Source: CBDBON01 sp965208395 (GTDB taxonomy: Bacteria; Chloroflexota; Dehalococcoidia; Lucifugimonadales; CBDBON01). Taken from it: 64,000 bases of DNA. The DNA is taken from contig CBDBON010000002.1 of assembly GCA_965208395.1 (NCBI GenBank), positions 310,001 through 374,000 on the forward strand, written 5' to 3'. Shown here one piece after another: positions 1 through 9,305 of the stretch. The number at the start of each line of letters is the position of its first letter. Within the stretch, counting starts at the first letter, position 1. The notes beneath the pieces were generated by a model. That model did no database searches. It was not told the DNA's origin and saw only the letters and a list, made by a program, of their open reading frames with translations. The translations under genes and the position numbers were made by a program.

Positions 1-523
1 ATGCCAGCGTGTTGGGGCTGCCCCGCTTGCCCGCCACCGATGAGACGTTGACGATCTTTCCACCCTCTCCCTGCCGGATCAGCTCCCTGGCCACCGCCTT
101 GGTGCAGAGGTACGTCCCTCCGATCTTGATGTCCACCACCTTCTGGAAGATGTCGTCGTCCAGGTCGAGGATGGGCACCCGGTCGGGCCCCCTGGCGAAG
201 GCGGCGTTGTTCATCAGGATGTCGACCCGTCCGAACTCCTCGAGGGTGCGGTCCACCATCGCCTGGACGTCCGCGCTGTCGCTCACGTCCACGGTCAACG
301 TCAGCGCCCTGCGGCCCAGCTCGCGCACCTGGTCCGCCGTGCTCTCGATGTCCCGCCAGCTGACGGCCTTCTCGTCGGGCGGAAAGGAGGCCGGATCGCG
401 GCCGGTGCCCGTGACCACGATGTCTGCCCCCAGTCCGGCGAGAGCCACGGCGCACGCGCGGCCGATTCCCCTGAGCCGTCCCGCGCCGGTTACGATCGCC
501 ACCTTCCCGTCAAGCTCTCCCAT
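1..523 (-). CDS. SDR family oxidoreductase, 3' end cut by window edge
   Basis: This is an NAD(P)-dependent short-chain dehydrogenase/reductase; the substrate cannot be told. The N-terminus MGELDGKVAIVTGAG carries the Rossmann glycine motif in an unusual spaced form (TGAGRLRGIGRA). NNA follows near residue 110 and the NVSS strand with the catalytic-site serine near residue 160. About 174 codons are visible; the YxxxK catalytic pair would lie beyond base 1, so activity cannot be checked. The ATG at 523 is preceded by GGGAGAG at good spacing. It is the last gene of a minus-strand run that begins with the decarboxylase at 3988. A palindromic repeat separates it from gatA. Confidence 0.85.
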   Translation of the reverse strand, partial: MGELDGKVAIVTGAGRLRGIGRACAVALAGLGADIVVTGTGRDPASFPPDEKAVSWRDIESTADQVRELGRRALTLTVDVSDSADVQAMVDRTLEEFGRVDILMNNAAFARGPDRVPILDLDDDIFQKVVDIKIGGTYLCTKAVARELIRQGEGGKIVNVSSVAGKRGSPNTLA

Positions 524-589
524 GTCTTCTCTCCCTTCTGATATCCATCCCCCTACTTCGCCTGAAGTCCCCGTTCCCGTATCCTGTCT

Positions 590-634
590 TACCTCTCCCC
601 CCGGCTCCGCGGGGGGAAGATTGAGATGGGGGCT
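590..634. repeat. Dispersed palindrome, family A
   Basis: A GC-rich hairpin (CTCCCCCCGGCTCCGCGGGG and its complement) is followed by a GATGGGGG tail. The same layout recurs near 4017, 31565, 38759, 40746, 49917 and 54393. It fills the gap between gatA and the SDR gene and could also act as an mRNA 3' structure. It looks like a REP or MITE-type element, but no mobility has been shown. Confidence 0.6.
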
Positions 635-2125
635 TTATGCGGCTTTCGTAAGGCCGCTCCCGTCGAGCGGCGGCCTCAGCATATGCCACTCCGTGGCCTG
701 CTCGTAGGCGTAGGCGATACGGAAGAGGGTCTCCTCCGCCAGGGGCGGGGCCAGCAGCTGAAGTCCGACCGGCAACCCGTCCGACAGCCCCGCCGGGACC
801 GATATTCCCGGTATTCCCGCGATGTTGGCCGGGATCGTCAGTATGTCGCTCAGGTACATGGAGAGTGGATCGGCGGTCCGCTCGCCCAGCCTGAAGGCCA
901 CGGAGGGCGAGGTCGGCGTTACCAGGGCGTCGACCCGCTCGAAGACCTGCTGGAACTCCCGCCTGATGAGGGTCCTCACCCGCTGCGCCTTCAGGTAGTA
1001 GGCGTCGTAGTATCCGGCGGAGAGCGCGTAGCTGCCCAGCATGATCCGCCTCTTCACCTCCGGGCCGAAACCCTCCTGCCTCGTCCTCTCCAGGGCGTCC
1101 CACATGCTTCCCGGCTCGCTCGTCGAGTGGCCGTACTTCACCCCGTCGTACCTCGCCAGGTTGGCCGACGCCTCCGAAGGCGCGATTATGTAGTAGACGG
1201 CCAGCGCATACCGGGTATGGGGCAGAGAGACCTCCTCCACGCGGGCGCCCAGGCCGTCGAGGACATCGACCGCCCTGCGCACCGCGCTCTCTACGCCCGG
1301 CTCCAGCCCGTCGACGAAGTACTCTCCGGGCACGCCGATGCGGAGCCCGGCGACCCCCTGTCCGATCTTGGACACGTAGTCCGGGACGTCGTAGGAGATC
1401 AATGTCGAGTCCCGCCTGTCGTGGCCCGCCACCGTCTGCAGCACCAGGGCCGAGTCGGTGACGTCCCTGGTGATCGGCCCTATCTGGTCGAGGGAGCTGG
1501 CGAAGGCCACCAAACCATAGCGGCTGACCAGTCCGTAGGTGGGCTTCATGCCGACCACTCCGCAGAGGGCGGCGGGCTGTCGGATACTGCCTCCCGTATC
1601 GGAGCCGAGCGCGTAGACGCACTCCCCGGCCGCCACGGCCGCGGTCGGTCCGCCGCTGCTGCCTCCCGGCACCCGGCCCAGGTCCCACGGGTTCAGAGTG
1701 GTGTGGAAGGCGGAGTTCTCTGTGGAGGAGCCCATCGCGAACTCGTCCAGGTTTCCCTTCCCGATCAGCACCGCGCCGGCGTCGTGCAGCTTCGTCGTGA
1801 CCGCAGCGTCGTACGGCGGCGTGAACCGCTCCAGCATCTTCGACGAGCAGGTCGTCCTGACGCCCTTCGTGCAGATGTTGTCCTTGACCTGCATGGGGAT
1901 GCCGGTCAACGGGCCGGCCCGCCCTTCGGCGATGCACAGGTCTGCTCGCCGGGCCTGCTCCAGGGCGCTGTCCTCCGTGACCGTCACGAAGGCGCGCACG
2001 CGCTCCTCCACGTCCGCGATGCGGTCGAGCGCGGCCCGCGTCAACTCGACTGACGACACCTCACCGCCGTCGAGCAACTCCCGCGCGCGGTGAGCGGTCA
2101 GACCTGTCAGCCCTGGGTCGTTCAT
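635..2125 (-). CDS. gatA: Asp-tRNA(Asn)/Glu-tRNA(Gln) amidotransferase subunit A
   Basis: This is the amidase-signature subunit of GatCAB. It releases ammonia from glutamine (or asparagine) for the conversion of Glu-tRNA(Gln) to Gln-tRNA(Gln). The 496-residue length is normal. The Ser-cisSer-Lys triad elements are visible: the lysine in VKDNICTKG near residue 77, the glycine/serine-rich GGSSGGP near residue 155, and GSDTGGSIRQPA near residue 175. It lies 30 nt downstream of gatC on the same strand, so the two are probably co-transcribed. GatB is not in the window. A more distant amidase paralogue is at 32982-34397, but only this copy is next to gatC. Confidence 0.95.
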   Translation of the reverse strand: MNDPGLTGLTAHRARELLDGGEVSSVELTRAALDRIADVEERVRAFVTVTEDSALEQARRADLCIAEGRAGPLTGIPMQVKDNICTKGVRTTCSSKMLERFTPPYDAAVTTKLHDAGAVLIGKGNLDEFAMGSSTENSAFHTTLNPWDLGRVPGGSSGGPTAAVAAGECVYALGSDTGGSIRQPAALCGVVGMKPTYGLVSRYGLVAFASSLDQIGPITRDVTDSALVLQTVAGHDRRDSTLISYDVPDYVSKIGQGVAGLRIGVPGEYFVDGLEPGVESAVRRAVDVLDGLGARVEEVSLPHTRYALAVYYIIAPSEASANLARYDGVKYGHSTSEPGSMWDALERTRQEGFGPEVKRRIMLGSYALSAGYYDAYYLKAQRVRTLIRREFQQVFERVDALVTPTSPSVAFRLGERTADPLSMYLSDILTIPANIAGIPGISVPAGLSDGLPVGLQLLAPPLAEETLFRIAYAYEQATEWHMLRPPLDGSGLTKAA

Positions 2126-2155
2126 TGTCTTGACAGTCGCAGTTGCAGCCGGCCG

Positions 2156-2446
2156 TCAGTTGTCCAGCACGGCCCTGACTCTTACGAAGTCGTCCTCGGT
2201 TTCGGGGGCGTTGAGCAGCACATCGGCCACGGGCGACGACTCGGCGACCTCATCGGACCTCAGCACGCTGTCCAGGTCCACCGAGTGTCCGGTCGGCTCC
2301 ACCGCATCGGTGTCGATCTGCTGGAGCACGTCGAAGCTCTCCAGGATCTGCGACATCTCGTCGCGCATCCGTTCCACCTCGTCATCCGTCATCCCGATCC
2401 GGGCGAGCGTCGCGATGTGGCGGACCTCGTCGTCGGTTATTCGCAT
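2156..2446 (-). CDS. gatC: Asp/Glu-tRNA amidotransferase subunit C
   Basis: This 96-residue protein matches the small belt subunit that wraps around GatA and holds the GatCAB complex together. The N-terminus MRITDDEVRHIATLARIGM is the typical GatC opening (hxxhAxLARL), and the mid-protein helix ends in the usual VEPTGH segment. Its length is normal for the family. It precedes gatA by 30 nt and follows the ACT-domain gene by about 34 nt, so it probably belongs to the same transcript. Confidence 0.93.
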   Translation of the reverse strand: MRITDDEVRHIATLARIGMTDDEVERMRDEMSQILESFDVLQQIDTDAVEPTGHSVDLDSVLRSDEVAESSPVADVLLNAPETEDDFVRVRAVLDN

Positions 2447-2480
2447 TGGATAGGGGACCTCCGGCCGCCGCGCGGTCTCT

Positions 2481-2873
2481 CTACACCACCGTCTCCTGGT
2501 CCACCAGCCTCTCCGCCTTCGACCGGTCGTCGGTGGACATGGCGACCGTCGTGAGGCCGCCGCGACGGTCCAGTATGTGCAGGCTCTGTATGTTGACGCC
2601 GCCCTCCTTCAGGCTCTCCGCGACCCTCGCGAGCGCGCCGGGCTCGTCCGGGAGGCTGAGGATGAGCGCGTCGTCGGTCACCGTCTTGAAGCCCGCGTCC
2701 GTGAGCGCCCGCAGCGCTCCGTCATAGTCGTCCGCCGTGAGAGTGACGACCCCCTTGTCTCCCAGCGCCTCGGCGCTGATCGTCTCGATGTTGATGCCGC
2801 CGTCGGCCAGCACCCTGCTGATGTCAGCTATGACGCCCACCTCGTTTGCCGCCATTACGACGATCCTGGTCAT
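2481..2873 (-). CDS. Tandem ACT-domain protein
   Basis: This 130-residue protein consists of two ACT modules. The first is at about residues 3-60 (opening VVMAANEVGVIADISRVLAD) and the second at about residues 68-125 (SLPDEPGALARVAESLKEGG). ACT domains bind amino acids and usually control enzymes or transporters allosterically; no catalytic domain is attached. The ATG at 2873 has a strong AGGAGGAGA upstream and overlaps the stop codon of the decarboxylase gene by four bases (ATGA), so the two are translationally coupled. A role in sensing the decarboxylase's amino acid is a reasonable inference, not something the sequence proves. Confidence 0.85.
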   Translation of the reverse strand: MTRIVVMAANEVGVIADISRVLADGGINIETISAEALGDKGVVTLTADDYDGALRALTDAGFKTVTDDALILSLPDEPGALARVAESLKEGGVNIQSLHILDRRGGLTTVAMSTDDRSKAERLVDQETVV

Positions 2874-3988
2874 CCGGTGTCTCCTCCTCTTTCCGCCAGG
2901 CAGTCGTCCACCACGGCGTCTATCGTATCCCGCGTTATCTGCGGCATGGTGATCAGGTGCGCGATGTCGCCGTATGGCGCGATCTGCCACCTCCGCACCA
3001 CCTCATCCGAGGGTCTCGGAAAGACGACCGTCACGGAGTTTCTGTTGCGCCATGCCGGGATGCCGCTGTCGTTGAAGCGGCTGACCGCGTACTCCGCCGT
3101 CTCCAGGCAGCCCCTTACGATACGCCTGAAGCCGTCCAGCCCGTGCTGCTGGAAGGCGTACCACATCATCAGAGGCGTAAAGGCGCTGCGGGAGCCTGTG
3201 AGGGTTGTGTCGAGCACGCCCACGTACTCGATGGCGCGCGCGATCCGCGTCACGTACTCCCGCCTCGTCAACGCGATTCCGCAGGGCAGGGGGGAACCGA
3301 TCATCTTGTGTCCGCTGATCGCCACGCTGTCAAATCCAGCGTCGAATCCGTAGGGCTGCGGCTCGTCCACGAAGGGCAGGATCATCCCGCTCAGGGCGGC
3401 GTCCGCGTGGATGTAGTAGTCGGTCACCGCGAGATCGTCCAGGATGCGGCGCATCCTGCCGACGTCGTCGACCGCGCCCTTCATCGTCGTGCCGATGTTC
3501 GCCATGAAGATGGCCGGCGCCCCGCGGTTGATCCGGACGGTCTCGTACAGGTCGTCGTAGTCGATCTCCCCGTTCTCCTGGCTCCTGATCATGATGTTGC
3601 GCGCCTTCAGCACGCTCAGGATCTTGACGACGCTGTAGTGCGTGTCCTGCGAGAAGTAGACTATGCCGTCCGGGTGGAGCTCGCGCCCCATGTACAGGCC
3701 GTACATGTTGCCCTCGGTGCCGCCCGAGGTCACGTAGCCCCAGGCCCGATCGCGCTCCAGGCGCATCAGGTCGGCGAAGAGGTGCACCACCTCACGCTCT
3801 ATCTCATGGGAGTTGGCCCTGAAGTTGCTGTCGTGAAACGGGTCTCCGACGTTGTTGGCGCTGTACCGGAGGAATGGCCACAGCGCCGAGTAGTCGTACA
3901 GGTGGTTGCAGGGATAGCCGACCTGCCCCCGTGTCGATGTTTCGAGGTCCTGTAGAAGCGAGTCGAGCCGTTCCTGCGTGTCCACCAT
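2870..3988 (-). CDS. PLP-dependent histidine decarboxylase-like enzyme
   Basis: This 372-residue fold-type I PLP decarboxylase resembles bacterial PLP-dependent histidine decarboxylases more than the larger glutamate or aromatic enzymes. The sequence shows the cofactor lysine (K228) in SGHKMIGSPLPCG, the stacking histidine H117 in DTHYSV, and the pyridine-nitrogen aspartate D196 in HADAALSG. The early segment PCNHLYDYSALWPFL is also typical. It should convert an amino acid, probably histidine, to its amine and CO2; the substrate is inferred. The ATG at 3988 follows GGAGGCG. It starts a minus-strand cluster with the ACT protein, gatC and gatA. Confidence 0.82.
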   Translation of the reverse strand: MVDTQERLDSLLQDLETSTRGQVGYPCNHLYDYSALWPFLRYSANNVGDPFHDSNFRANSHEIEREVVHLFADLMRLERDRAWGYVTSGGTEGNMYGLYMGRELHPDGIVYFSQDTHYSVVKILSVLKARNIMIRSQENGEIDYDDLYETVRINRGAPAIFMANIGTTMKGAVDDVGRMRRILDDLAVTDYYIHADAALSGMILPFVDEPQPYGFDAGFDSVAISGHKMIGSPLPCGIALTRREYVTRIARAIEYVGVLDTTLTGSRSAFTPLMMWYAFQQHGLDGFRRIVRGCLETAEYAVSRFNDSGIPAWRNRNSVTVVFPRPSDEVVRRWQIAPYGDIAHLITMPQITRDTIDAVVDDCLAERGGDTG

Positions 3989-4016
3989 CGCCTCCGGTCA
4001 TGCGCGAACGTCTCTT

Positions 4017-4082
4017 GTCCCCTTCCCCGGCTCTGCGGGGGAAGGTTAGGATGGGGGCTCCCCCTCCGCAGGGGAAGAGGCA
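4017..4082. repeat. Dispersed palindrome, family A (double hairpin)
   Basis: Two adjacent GC-rich hairpins, one with stem CCTTCCCC/GGGGAAGG and one with stem CTCCCCCT/AGGGGAAG, are joined by GTTAGGATGGGGGCTC. The arrangement matches other family A copies in the window. It lies upstream of the decarboxylase gene in the divergent gap before the M16 protease. Confidence 0.6.
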
Positions 4083-4177
4083 GGGACATCTCATCCGCCC
4101 CGCCAGGCGTCCGCGTGTCTCATCGATCCTGAACAGTTGCCAACCAAATGCTACCACAGCCCGGCCCGTGGCTGCGG

Positions 4178-4186
4178 TGATATAAT
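4178..4186 (+). promoter_or_regulatory. Extended -10 promoter for the M16 peptidase gene
   Basis: TGATATAAT is a perfect TGnTATAAT extended -10 element, standing out in GC-rich surroundings. It lies 55 bases upstream of the ATG at 4241 and in the right orientation. No convincing -35 box is present, as expected for extended -10 promoters. The transcription start would be near 4193. Confidence 0.6.
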
Positions 4187-4240
4187 CCCACGACCCCCGC
4201 CGCGTTCCGGCACCCGTCCGCGGCGGATACAGGAAGAAAG

Positions 4241-6898
4241 ATGCTCTCCATATCTCACGAGAAATTCACGCTGTCGAACGGCCTGGACGTCATCCTGCAC
4301 GAGGACCACTCGATTCCCATCGCCGCGGTGAACGTCTGGTACCACGTCGGCTCAAAGGACGAGGAGGTGGGCAGGACCGGCTTCGCCCACCTGTTCGAGC
4401 ATGTCATGTTCGAGGGCTCGAAACACCACAACCGCAGCTACTTCGACCCCTTGCAGAAGGTGGGCGCCGGCCTGAACGGCTCGACGACCAACGACCGCAC
4501 CAACTACTGGGAGACCGTTCCGTCCAACTACCTCGAGCTGGCCCTGTGGTTGGAGGCCGACCGCATGGGCTTTCTGTTGGACGCGCTCGACCAGAAGCGC
4601 TTCGACATACAGCGGGACGTCGTCAAGAACGAGCGCCGCCAGAGCTACGAGAACAGGCCGTACGGGATGGCCCCCATGCTGCTCCAGCCGGCGCTCTTCC
4701 CCCCGCCGCACCCGTACAACTGGATGACCATTGGCGTGCCCGAGGACCTGGACGCCGCCACGCTGGACGACGTCAAGTCCTTCTTCCGCCGCTTCTACGT
4801 TCCATCCAACGCGAGCCTGGCGATAGCCGGAGACTTCGACCCGGACGAGGCGCGGCGGCTCGTCGAGCGCTACTTCGGAGACCTCGAACCGGGGACGGCG
4901 ATCAACCGGGTTGGCCGGATGGACTCCGACCTGAGGGGGAGCGTGTCCATATCGATGCACGACAGTGTGCAGCTCCCAAGACTCTACCTCGCCTGGCCCA
5001 CGCCGCCAGACTTCGACGACGACCAGCCTGCGCTCGATCTCCTGTCGGCGGTCCTCGGCGCTGGAAAGAGCTCCAGGCTGCACCGGACGCTGGTGCACGA
5101 GCGGCAGATCGCACGCGACGCCTCCGTCTATCACCACGCCCAGGAGATAGCGGGCGAGTTCCTGGTCCAGATCACAGTCAACCCCGGACAGAGCGTCGAG
5201 GAGGTGGAGGCGGTGGCCCGGGAGGAGATCGGGCGGGTCGCGAGTGAGCCGATCGGCGAAGCGGAGCTGGCGAGCGTGATGAACCGGACGGAGCTCCAGT
5301 ACGTTCGGCTGCTCGAGCGGCTCGGCGGGTTCTACGGAAGGGCGGACCTGCTCAACTACTTCAACACCTACACGAGCGACCCGGACCGCATCAACCGTGA
5401 GCTCGACCGCTACCGCGGAGTCTCCGCGGACGACATCAGGCGCGTCGCCGCGTCGACTCTCAACGAGACCTTCGTCAGGCTCACGGTCCTGCCCGAAAGG
5501 CGGCTGACTTCCGCCGCGTCCGTCGTGGACCGGTCGGTCATGCCCGCCGCCACGTCCGCCCCGCGCTTCGGCCCGCCGAGCGCCAGGAGCCTTAACCTGT
5601 CCAACGGCATGAAGATACTCTACCTGCCCAAGCCGGGCCTTCCGCTCGTCTCCTACGGGCTGTTGCTCCGCGCCGGCTCCACGACCGATCCGGCCGACCG
5701 GCCCGGCATCGCCGACATGACGGCGGCGATGCTCCCCGAAGGGACATCGATCCGGTCGAGCCGGCAGATCGCGGACGAGATGGAGATGCTCGGCTCGGGT
5801 CTCGGATCTGAGATCGGGCGCGAGTTCGTGATGCTGGCCTCAGAGACCCTCGAGTCCAACTGGGAGAGATCCCTGGAGATCATGTCGGACGTCGCCCGGA
5901 ACCCGACGTTCCCGGACGAGGAGCTCGACCGGGTGCGAGACCAGCGTCTGACCGATCTGCGCCGCATCGGCGACAGTCCGGCGGCGGTCGCCGCGAGAGC
6001 CTCACGCGCCCTCTTCTACGGCCCCGCCAGCCCATACGGCCACCCGGGGTCGGGCACCGAGGAGTCGGTGCGAGTGATGGGAAGGGACGTACTCAGAGAA
6101 CACCATGAAAGACTCTACGGGCCGGCCGCCGCCACGCTGCTCGTCGTCGGCGAATTCAGCGACGAGGAGGTCCTGGCGAGGGCGGAAGCATGCCTCGGAG
6201 ACTGGAACGCCGCCAGCCTTGCGCCGTACGGTCCGGCGGACCACCTGCCGGCGGACGTCGAGACTCCGACGATATACCTCGCCGACAAGCCCGGCGCCGC
6301 CCAGTCGGTGATCCGCGCCGGCCACCTGACGGTCGAGCGGGGCCATCCCGACTACTTCCCGCTCACGCTTCTCAACTACGTCTTCGGAGGCCACTTCGCC
6401 GCGCGTCTCAACATGAACCTGCGGCAAGACAAGGGATACAGCTACGGCTACATGTCCTCCATCGAGTGGTCCACCCGTGTCTCCGCCCTGACGGCGGGAG
6501 GCGCCGTCCAGACCGCGGTCACGGCGGAGGCTGTCGCCGAGACGCTCGAGGAGTTCTCGGGAATCGCGGGCGACCGCCCGGTCACGGAGGACGAGTTCCA
6601 CGCCGCCCGAGACGGCTACCTCCGGGCTCTCCCATCACAGATGGAGACCCACGGCCAGCTCCTGAACCAGCTTGTCGGAATGGCCGTCTTCGACCTTCCG
6701 AAAGACTATCTCTCCCGGATCTCCGACGGGATGAGGGAAGCCAGTCTGGACGACCTGCGCCGCGTCGCGGCGGAGCGAGTGCACCCCCGCCGCCTGAAGC
6801 TACTGGTGGTCGGGGACGGTGAGGTGATCGAGCCCGGTCTCCGGAAGCTGGGACTCCCGATCATCCCGGTGGACTACGACGGTCGTCCTTTAGAGTAG
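4241..6898 (+). CDS. M16 family zinc metallopeptidase (two-half, pitrilysin type)
   Basis: This 885-residue protein contains an N-terminal active half and a C-terminal inactive half, as in processing-peptidase and PqqL-like members. The inverted zinc motif HxxEH is H50-LFE-H54, and the third ligand is E131 in VVKNERR, at the standard 76-residue spacing. The second half (from about residue 455) has RPGIADMTAAMLPEGT where the zinc motif should be, so it is structural only. No signal peptide is visible, so a cytoplasmic peptide-degrading role is likely. The ATG follows AGGAAGAAAG and a good extended -10 promoter. It appears monocistronic; the next gene starts 92 bases later. Confidence 0.9.
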   Translation: MLSISHEKFTLSNGLDVILHEDHSIPIAAVNVWYHVGSKDEEVGRTGFAHLFEHVMFEGSKHHNRSYFDPLQKVGAGLNGSTTNDRTNYWETVPSNYLELALWLEADRMGFLLDALDQKRFDIQRDVVKNERRQSYENRPYGMAPMLLQPALFPPPHPYNWMTIGVPEDLDAATLDDVKSFFRRFYVPSNASLAIAGDFDPDEARRLVERYFGDLEPGTAINRVGRMDSDLRGSVSISMHDSVQLPRLYLAWPTPPDFDDDQPALDLLSAVLGAGKSSRLHRTLVHERQIARDASVYHHAQEIAGEFLVQITVNPGQSVEEVEAVAREEIGRVASEPIGEAELASVMNRTELQYVRLLERLGGFYGRADLLNYFNTYTSDPDRINRELDRYRGVSADDIRRVAASTLNETFVRLTVLPERRLTSAASVVDRSVMPAATSAPRFGPPSARSLNLSNGMKILYLPKPGLPLVSYGLLLRAGSTTDPADRPGIADMTAAMLPEGTSIRSSRQIADEMEMLGSGLGSEIGREFVMLASETLESNWERSLEIMSDVARNPTFPDEELDRVRDQRLTDLRRIGDSPAAVAARASRALFYGPASPYGHPGSGTEESVRVMGRDVLREHHERLYGPAAATLLVVGEFSDEEVLARAEACLGDWNAASLAPYGPADHLPADVETPTIYLADKPGAAQSVIRAGHLTVERGHPDYFPLTLLNYVFGGHFAARLNMNLRQDKGYSYGYMSSIEWSTRVSALTAGGAVQTAVTAEAVAETLEEFSGIAGDRPVTEDEFHAARDGYLRALPSQMETHGQLLNQLVGMAVFDLPKDYLSRISDGMREASLDDLRRVAAERVHPRRLKLLVVGDGEVIEPGLRKLGLPIIPVDYDGRPLE

Positions 6899-6990
6899 GG
6901 GAGGGGTCGGCATACCGGGGCAGGCCAGCATCCAGTTCGACGTCGGGCGACGGCCACCACGGCCAAGATCAGCATGATGAGGTGCGCATT

Positions 6991-9204
6991 ATGAACGTTG
7001 TCGGGTACACGGACCTGCTGAGTGTCGAGCCAGGGGAGACACTCCGCGTGATGGTGAGCTGCGCTTTCGATGAGTATCGGGCCGACCTCGTCAGGCTGAT
7101 ACACGGCGATCCCAATCCGGACGGCCCCGGCGTCAAGGAGGAGGAGGTCCCGTCGGCGATCGACGGTCCGCATCCGGGAAGGGAGCAGTCCTTCCCTAGA
7201 GGCTCCTGCGTCATGGTTCCCGACTCGCCCCTCCTGCGGCTCACCGGGAGCTTCACCATCCGGGCCTACGTCCAATCCACGACGCCCGGCAAGGGCGTCC
7301 AGGGGCTGGTGACAAAGTGGAGTGGCGACAGCGGTTATGGGCTGTTCATCGGGGACGACGGCTGCCCGTCCCTCTGGATCGGCGACGGGGCCGGAGGCGT
7401 CGAGCGGCTCTCCACCGGTGTCCCGCTCGTCGAGGGGCAGTGGTATCTCCTGACGGCCTCCTTCGATTCAAGCGGGAGAAGAGTAACGCTCCACCAGAGA
7501 CAGACCGGCATGTGGGCGATGGACGAGTACGCCGCGAGCGTCGAGAGGGAGACATCCTCTCGCGGCCCCGAGGAGAACGACGCGCCGCTGATCGTCGCCG
7601 GCTGCGCGGACGGGGCGGCGGTGTGCAGCCACTTCAACGGCCGGATCGAGGCTCCCCGACTGTGGAACAGGGCCGTTCCGCCCGAGGAGGCTCCTTCCGA
7701 GAGCGGTTTGGTGGCAGCCTGGGACTTCGCCGTGGACACTTCGTCCGCACGGATTGCCGATGTATCGGGCAACCGGCTCGACGGCACGGCCCTCAACATG
7801 CCGATGAGGGCGGTCACCGGGCACGGCTGGCAGGGGCGGGAGTCCGACTTTCGCAGGGCGCCGGAGCAGTACGGCGCGATCCACTTCCACGACGACGACC
7901 TGGAGGACGCCCGCTGGGAGCCCGACTTCGAGCTGACGGTGCCGGACGACGCCCGAAGCGCCGTCTACGCCGTGCGCCTCCGGGCCGGCACGGGGCCGGG
8001 ATCGGAGAGCTACGCTCCCTTCTTCGTCCGGCCCAAGAGGGGCGGCCCGACCGCGCCGATCCTGTTCCTCGCCCCGACCAACACATACATAGCCTACGCC
8101 GATACCCACGCCATCTCCCACCCGTCCACAAGGGCGCGCTACGAGAGGATGGGGATCGTCATGCCGGAGGACTATCCCTGGCTGCCCGAGGACCGGTACG
8201 TCATCGACGAGGAGCTGCTGAGCCTGTACGACCGGCACTCAGACGATAGCGGGGTCTGCTACTCGACGCGCCTCCGCCCCATCCTGAACCTCAACCCCAA
8301 GTACCGGGGTATGGGTTCTGACCAGAAGACGATGGGTCCGCATATCCTGGGCGCGGACCTCCATCTGCTCGATTGGATGGAGGTGAAGGGGTTCGACTAC
8401 GACGTGCTCACCGACCAGGACCTGCACTTCGAGGGCGCCGGCGCGCTGGCTCCCTACAAGGTCGTCCTGACCGGCACCCACCCGGAGTACTGGACGGAGC
8501 GGATGCTGGACGGGCTCGAGGAGTACCTGTCGTCGGGCGGCCGCCTGATGTATCTCGGCGGCAACGGCTTCTACTGGGTCACCTCCCTCGATCCCGAGAG
8601 GCCCCACGTAATCGAGATCCGTCGCTGGGGAGGCACCGGGCCGTGGAAGGCCCAGCCGGGCGAGTACCACCACAGCACCACCGGAGAGCTGGGAGGCGTC
8701 TGGAGATCGCGCGGAAGGGCGCCGCAGCGGACGACCGGCGTCGGCTTCGCCTCGCAGGGCTCCGGACCCGGGATCCCCTACCAGAGGAAGCCGGACAGCC
8801 ACAGGCCGGAGGCCGCCTTCATATTCGAGGGCGTAGGCGAAGAGCCTATAGGGGAGGGCGGTCTCGTGATGGGCGGTGCGGCCGGCTTCGAGGTGGACCG
8901 CACCGATCCGGCGCTGGGAACGCCTCCCCAAACGCTGACCGTCGCCACCGCGTGGGGTCTGTCGGACGAGTACCAGCACTGCGTCGAGGAGCTGTTCTCA
9001 ACCGATCCGCGCCAGGGCGGGTCGATGAGCCCGGACGTCCGCGCCGACATGGTCTACTTCAAGGGGCCGAACGGGGGCGGAGTCTTCTCGGTCGGCTCCA
9101 TCGCCTGGTGCGGCTCCCTGTCCCAAAGCGGCTACGACAACCCCGTGTCGAAGATAACCGGGAACGTGCTGCGGAAGTTCTCTTCGAGTGAGGGGTTGCC
9201 TTAG
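6991..9204 (+). CDS. N,N-dimethylformamidase large-subunit-like protein with LamG-type domain
   Basis: This 737-residue protein has two parts. Residues about 75-280 form a LamG/concanavalin-like domain (SFTIRAYVQST, then GQWYLLTASFD). Residues about 330-735 match the C-terminal domain of the beta (large) subunit of N,N-dimethylformamidase, an iron amidohydrolase that splits dimethylformamide to dimethylamine and formate (YIAYADTHAISHPS, LTGTHPEYWTERMLDGLEEY, RLMYLGGNGFYWVT). No small-subunit gene is adjacent, and I did not verify the iron-ligand residues. The real substrate may be another amide. I chose the ATG at 6991 because GAGG lies eight bases upstream; an in-frame GTG at 6982 is less likely. 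Confidence 0.8.
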   Translation: MNVVGYTDLLSVEPGETLRVMVSCAFDEYRADLVRLIHGDPNPDGPGVKEEEVPSAIDGPHPGREQSFPRGSCVMVPDSPLLRLTGSFTIRAYVQSTTPGKGVQGLVTKWSGDSGYGLFIGDDGCPSLWIGDGAGGVERLSTGVPLVEGQWYLLTASFDSSGRRVTLHQRQTGMWAMDEYAASVERETSSRGPEENDAPLIVAGCADGAAVCSHFNGRIEAPRLWNRAVPPEEAPSESGLVAAWDFAVDTSSARIADVSGNRLDGTALNMPMRAVTGHGWQGRESDFRRAPEQYGAIHFHDDDLEDARWEPDFELTVPDDARSAVYAVRLRAGTGPGSESYAPFFVRPKRGGPTAPILFLAPTNTYIAYADTHAISHPSTRARYERMGIVMPEDYPWLPEDRYVIDEELLSLYDRHSDDSGVCYSTRLRPILNLNPKYRGMGSDQKTMGPHILGADLHLLDWMEVKGFDYDVLTDQDLHFEGAGALAPYKVVLTGTHPEYWTERMLDGLEEYLSSGGRLMYLGGNGFYWVTSLDPERPHVIEIRRWGGTGPWKAQPGEYHHSTTGELGGVWRSRGRAPQRTTGVGFASQGSGPGIPYQRKPDSHRPEAAFIFEGVGEEPIGEGGLVMGGAAGFEVDRTDPALGTPPQTLTVATAWGLSDEYQHCVEELFSTDPRQGGSMSPDVRADMVYFKGPNGGGVFSVGSIAWCGSLSQSGYDNPVSKITGNVLRKFSSSEGLP

Positions 9205-9305
9205 AGGGCTGCTGCTGTCGGCCTCGGCGATCCTCAGGCGCGCGACGTCACGTCTGGAACTCTAGAGCGGACCGCAACACGAAGGGTTCTCGATGTCGCG
9301 CATGG

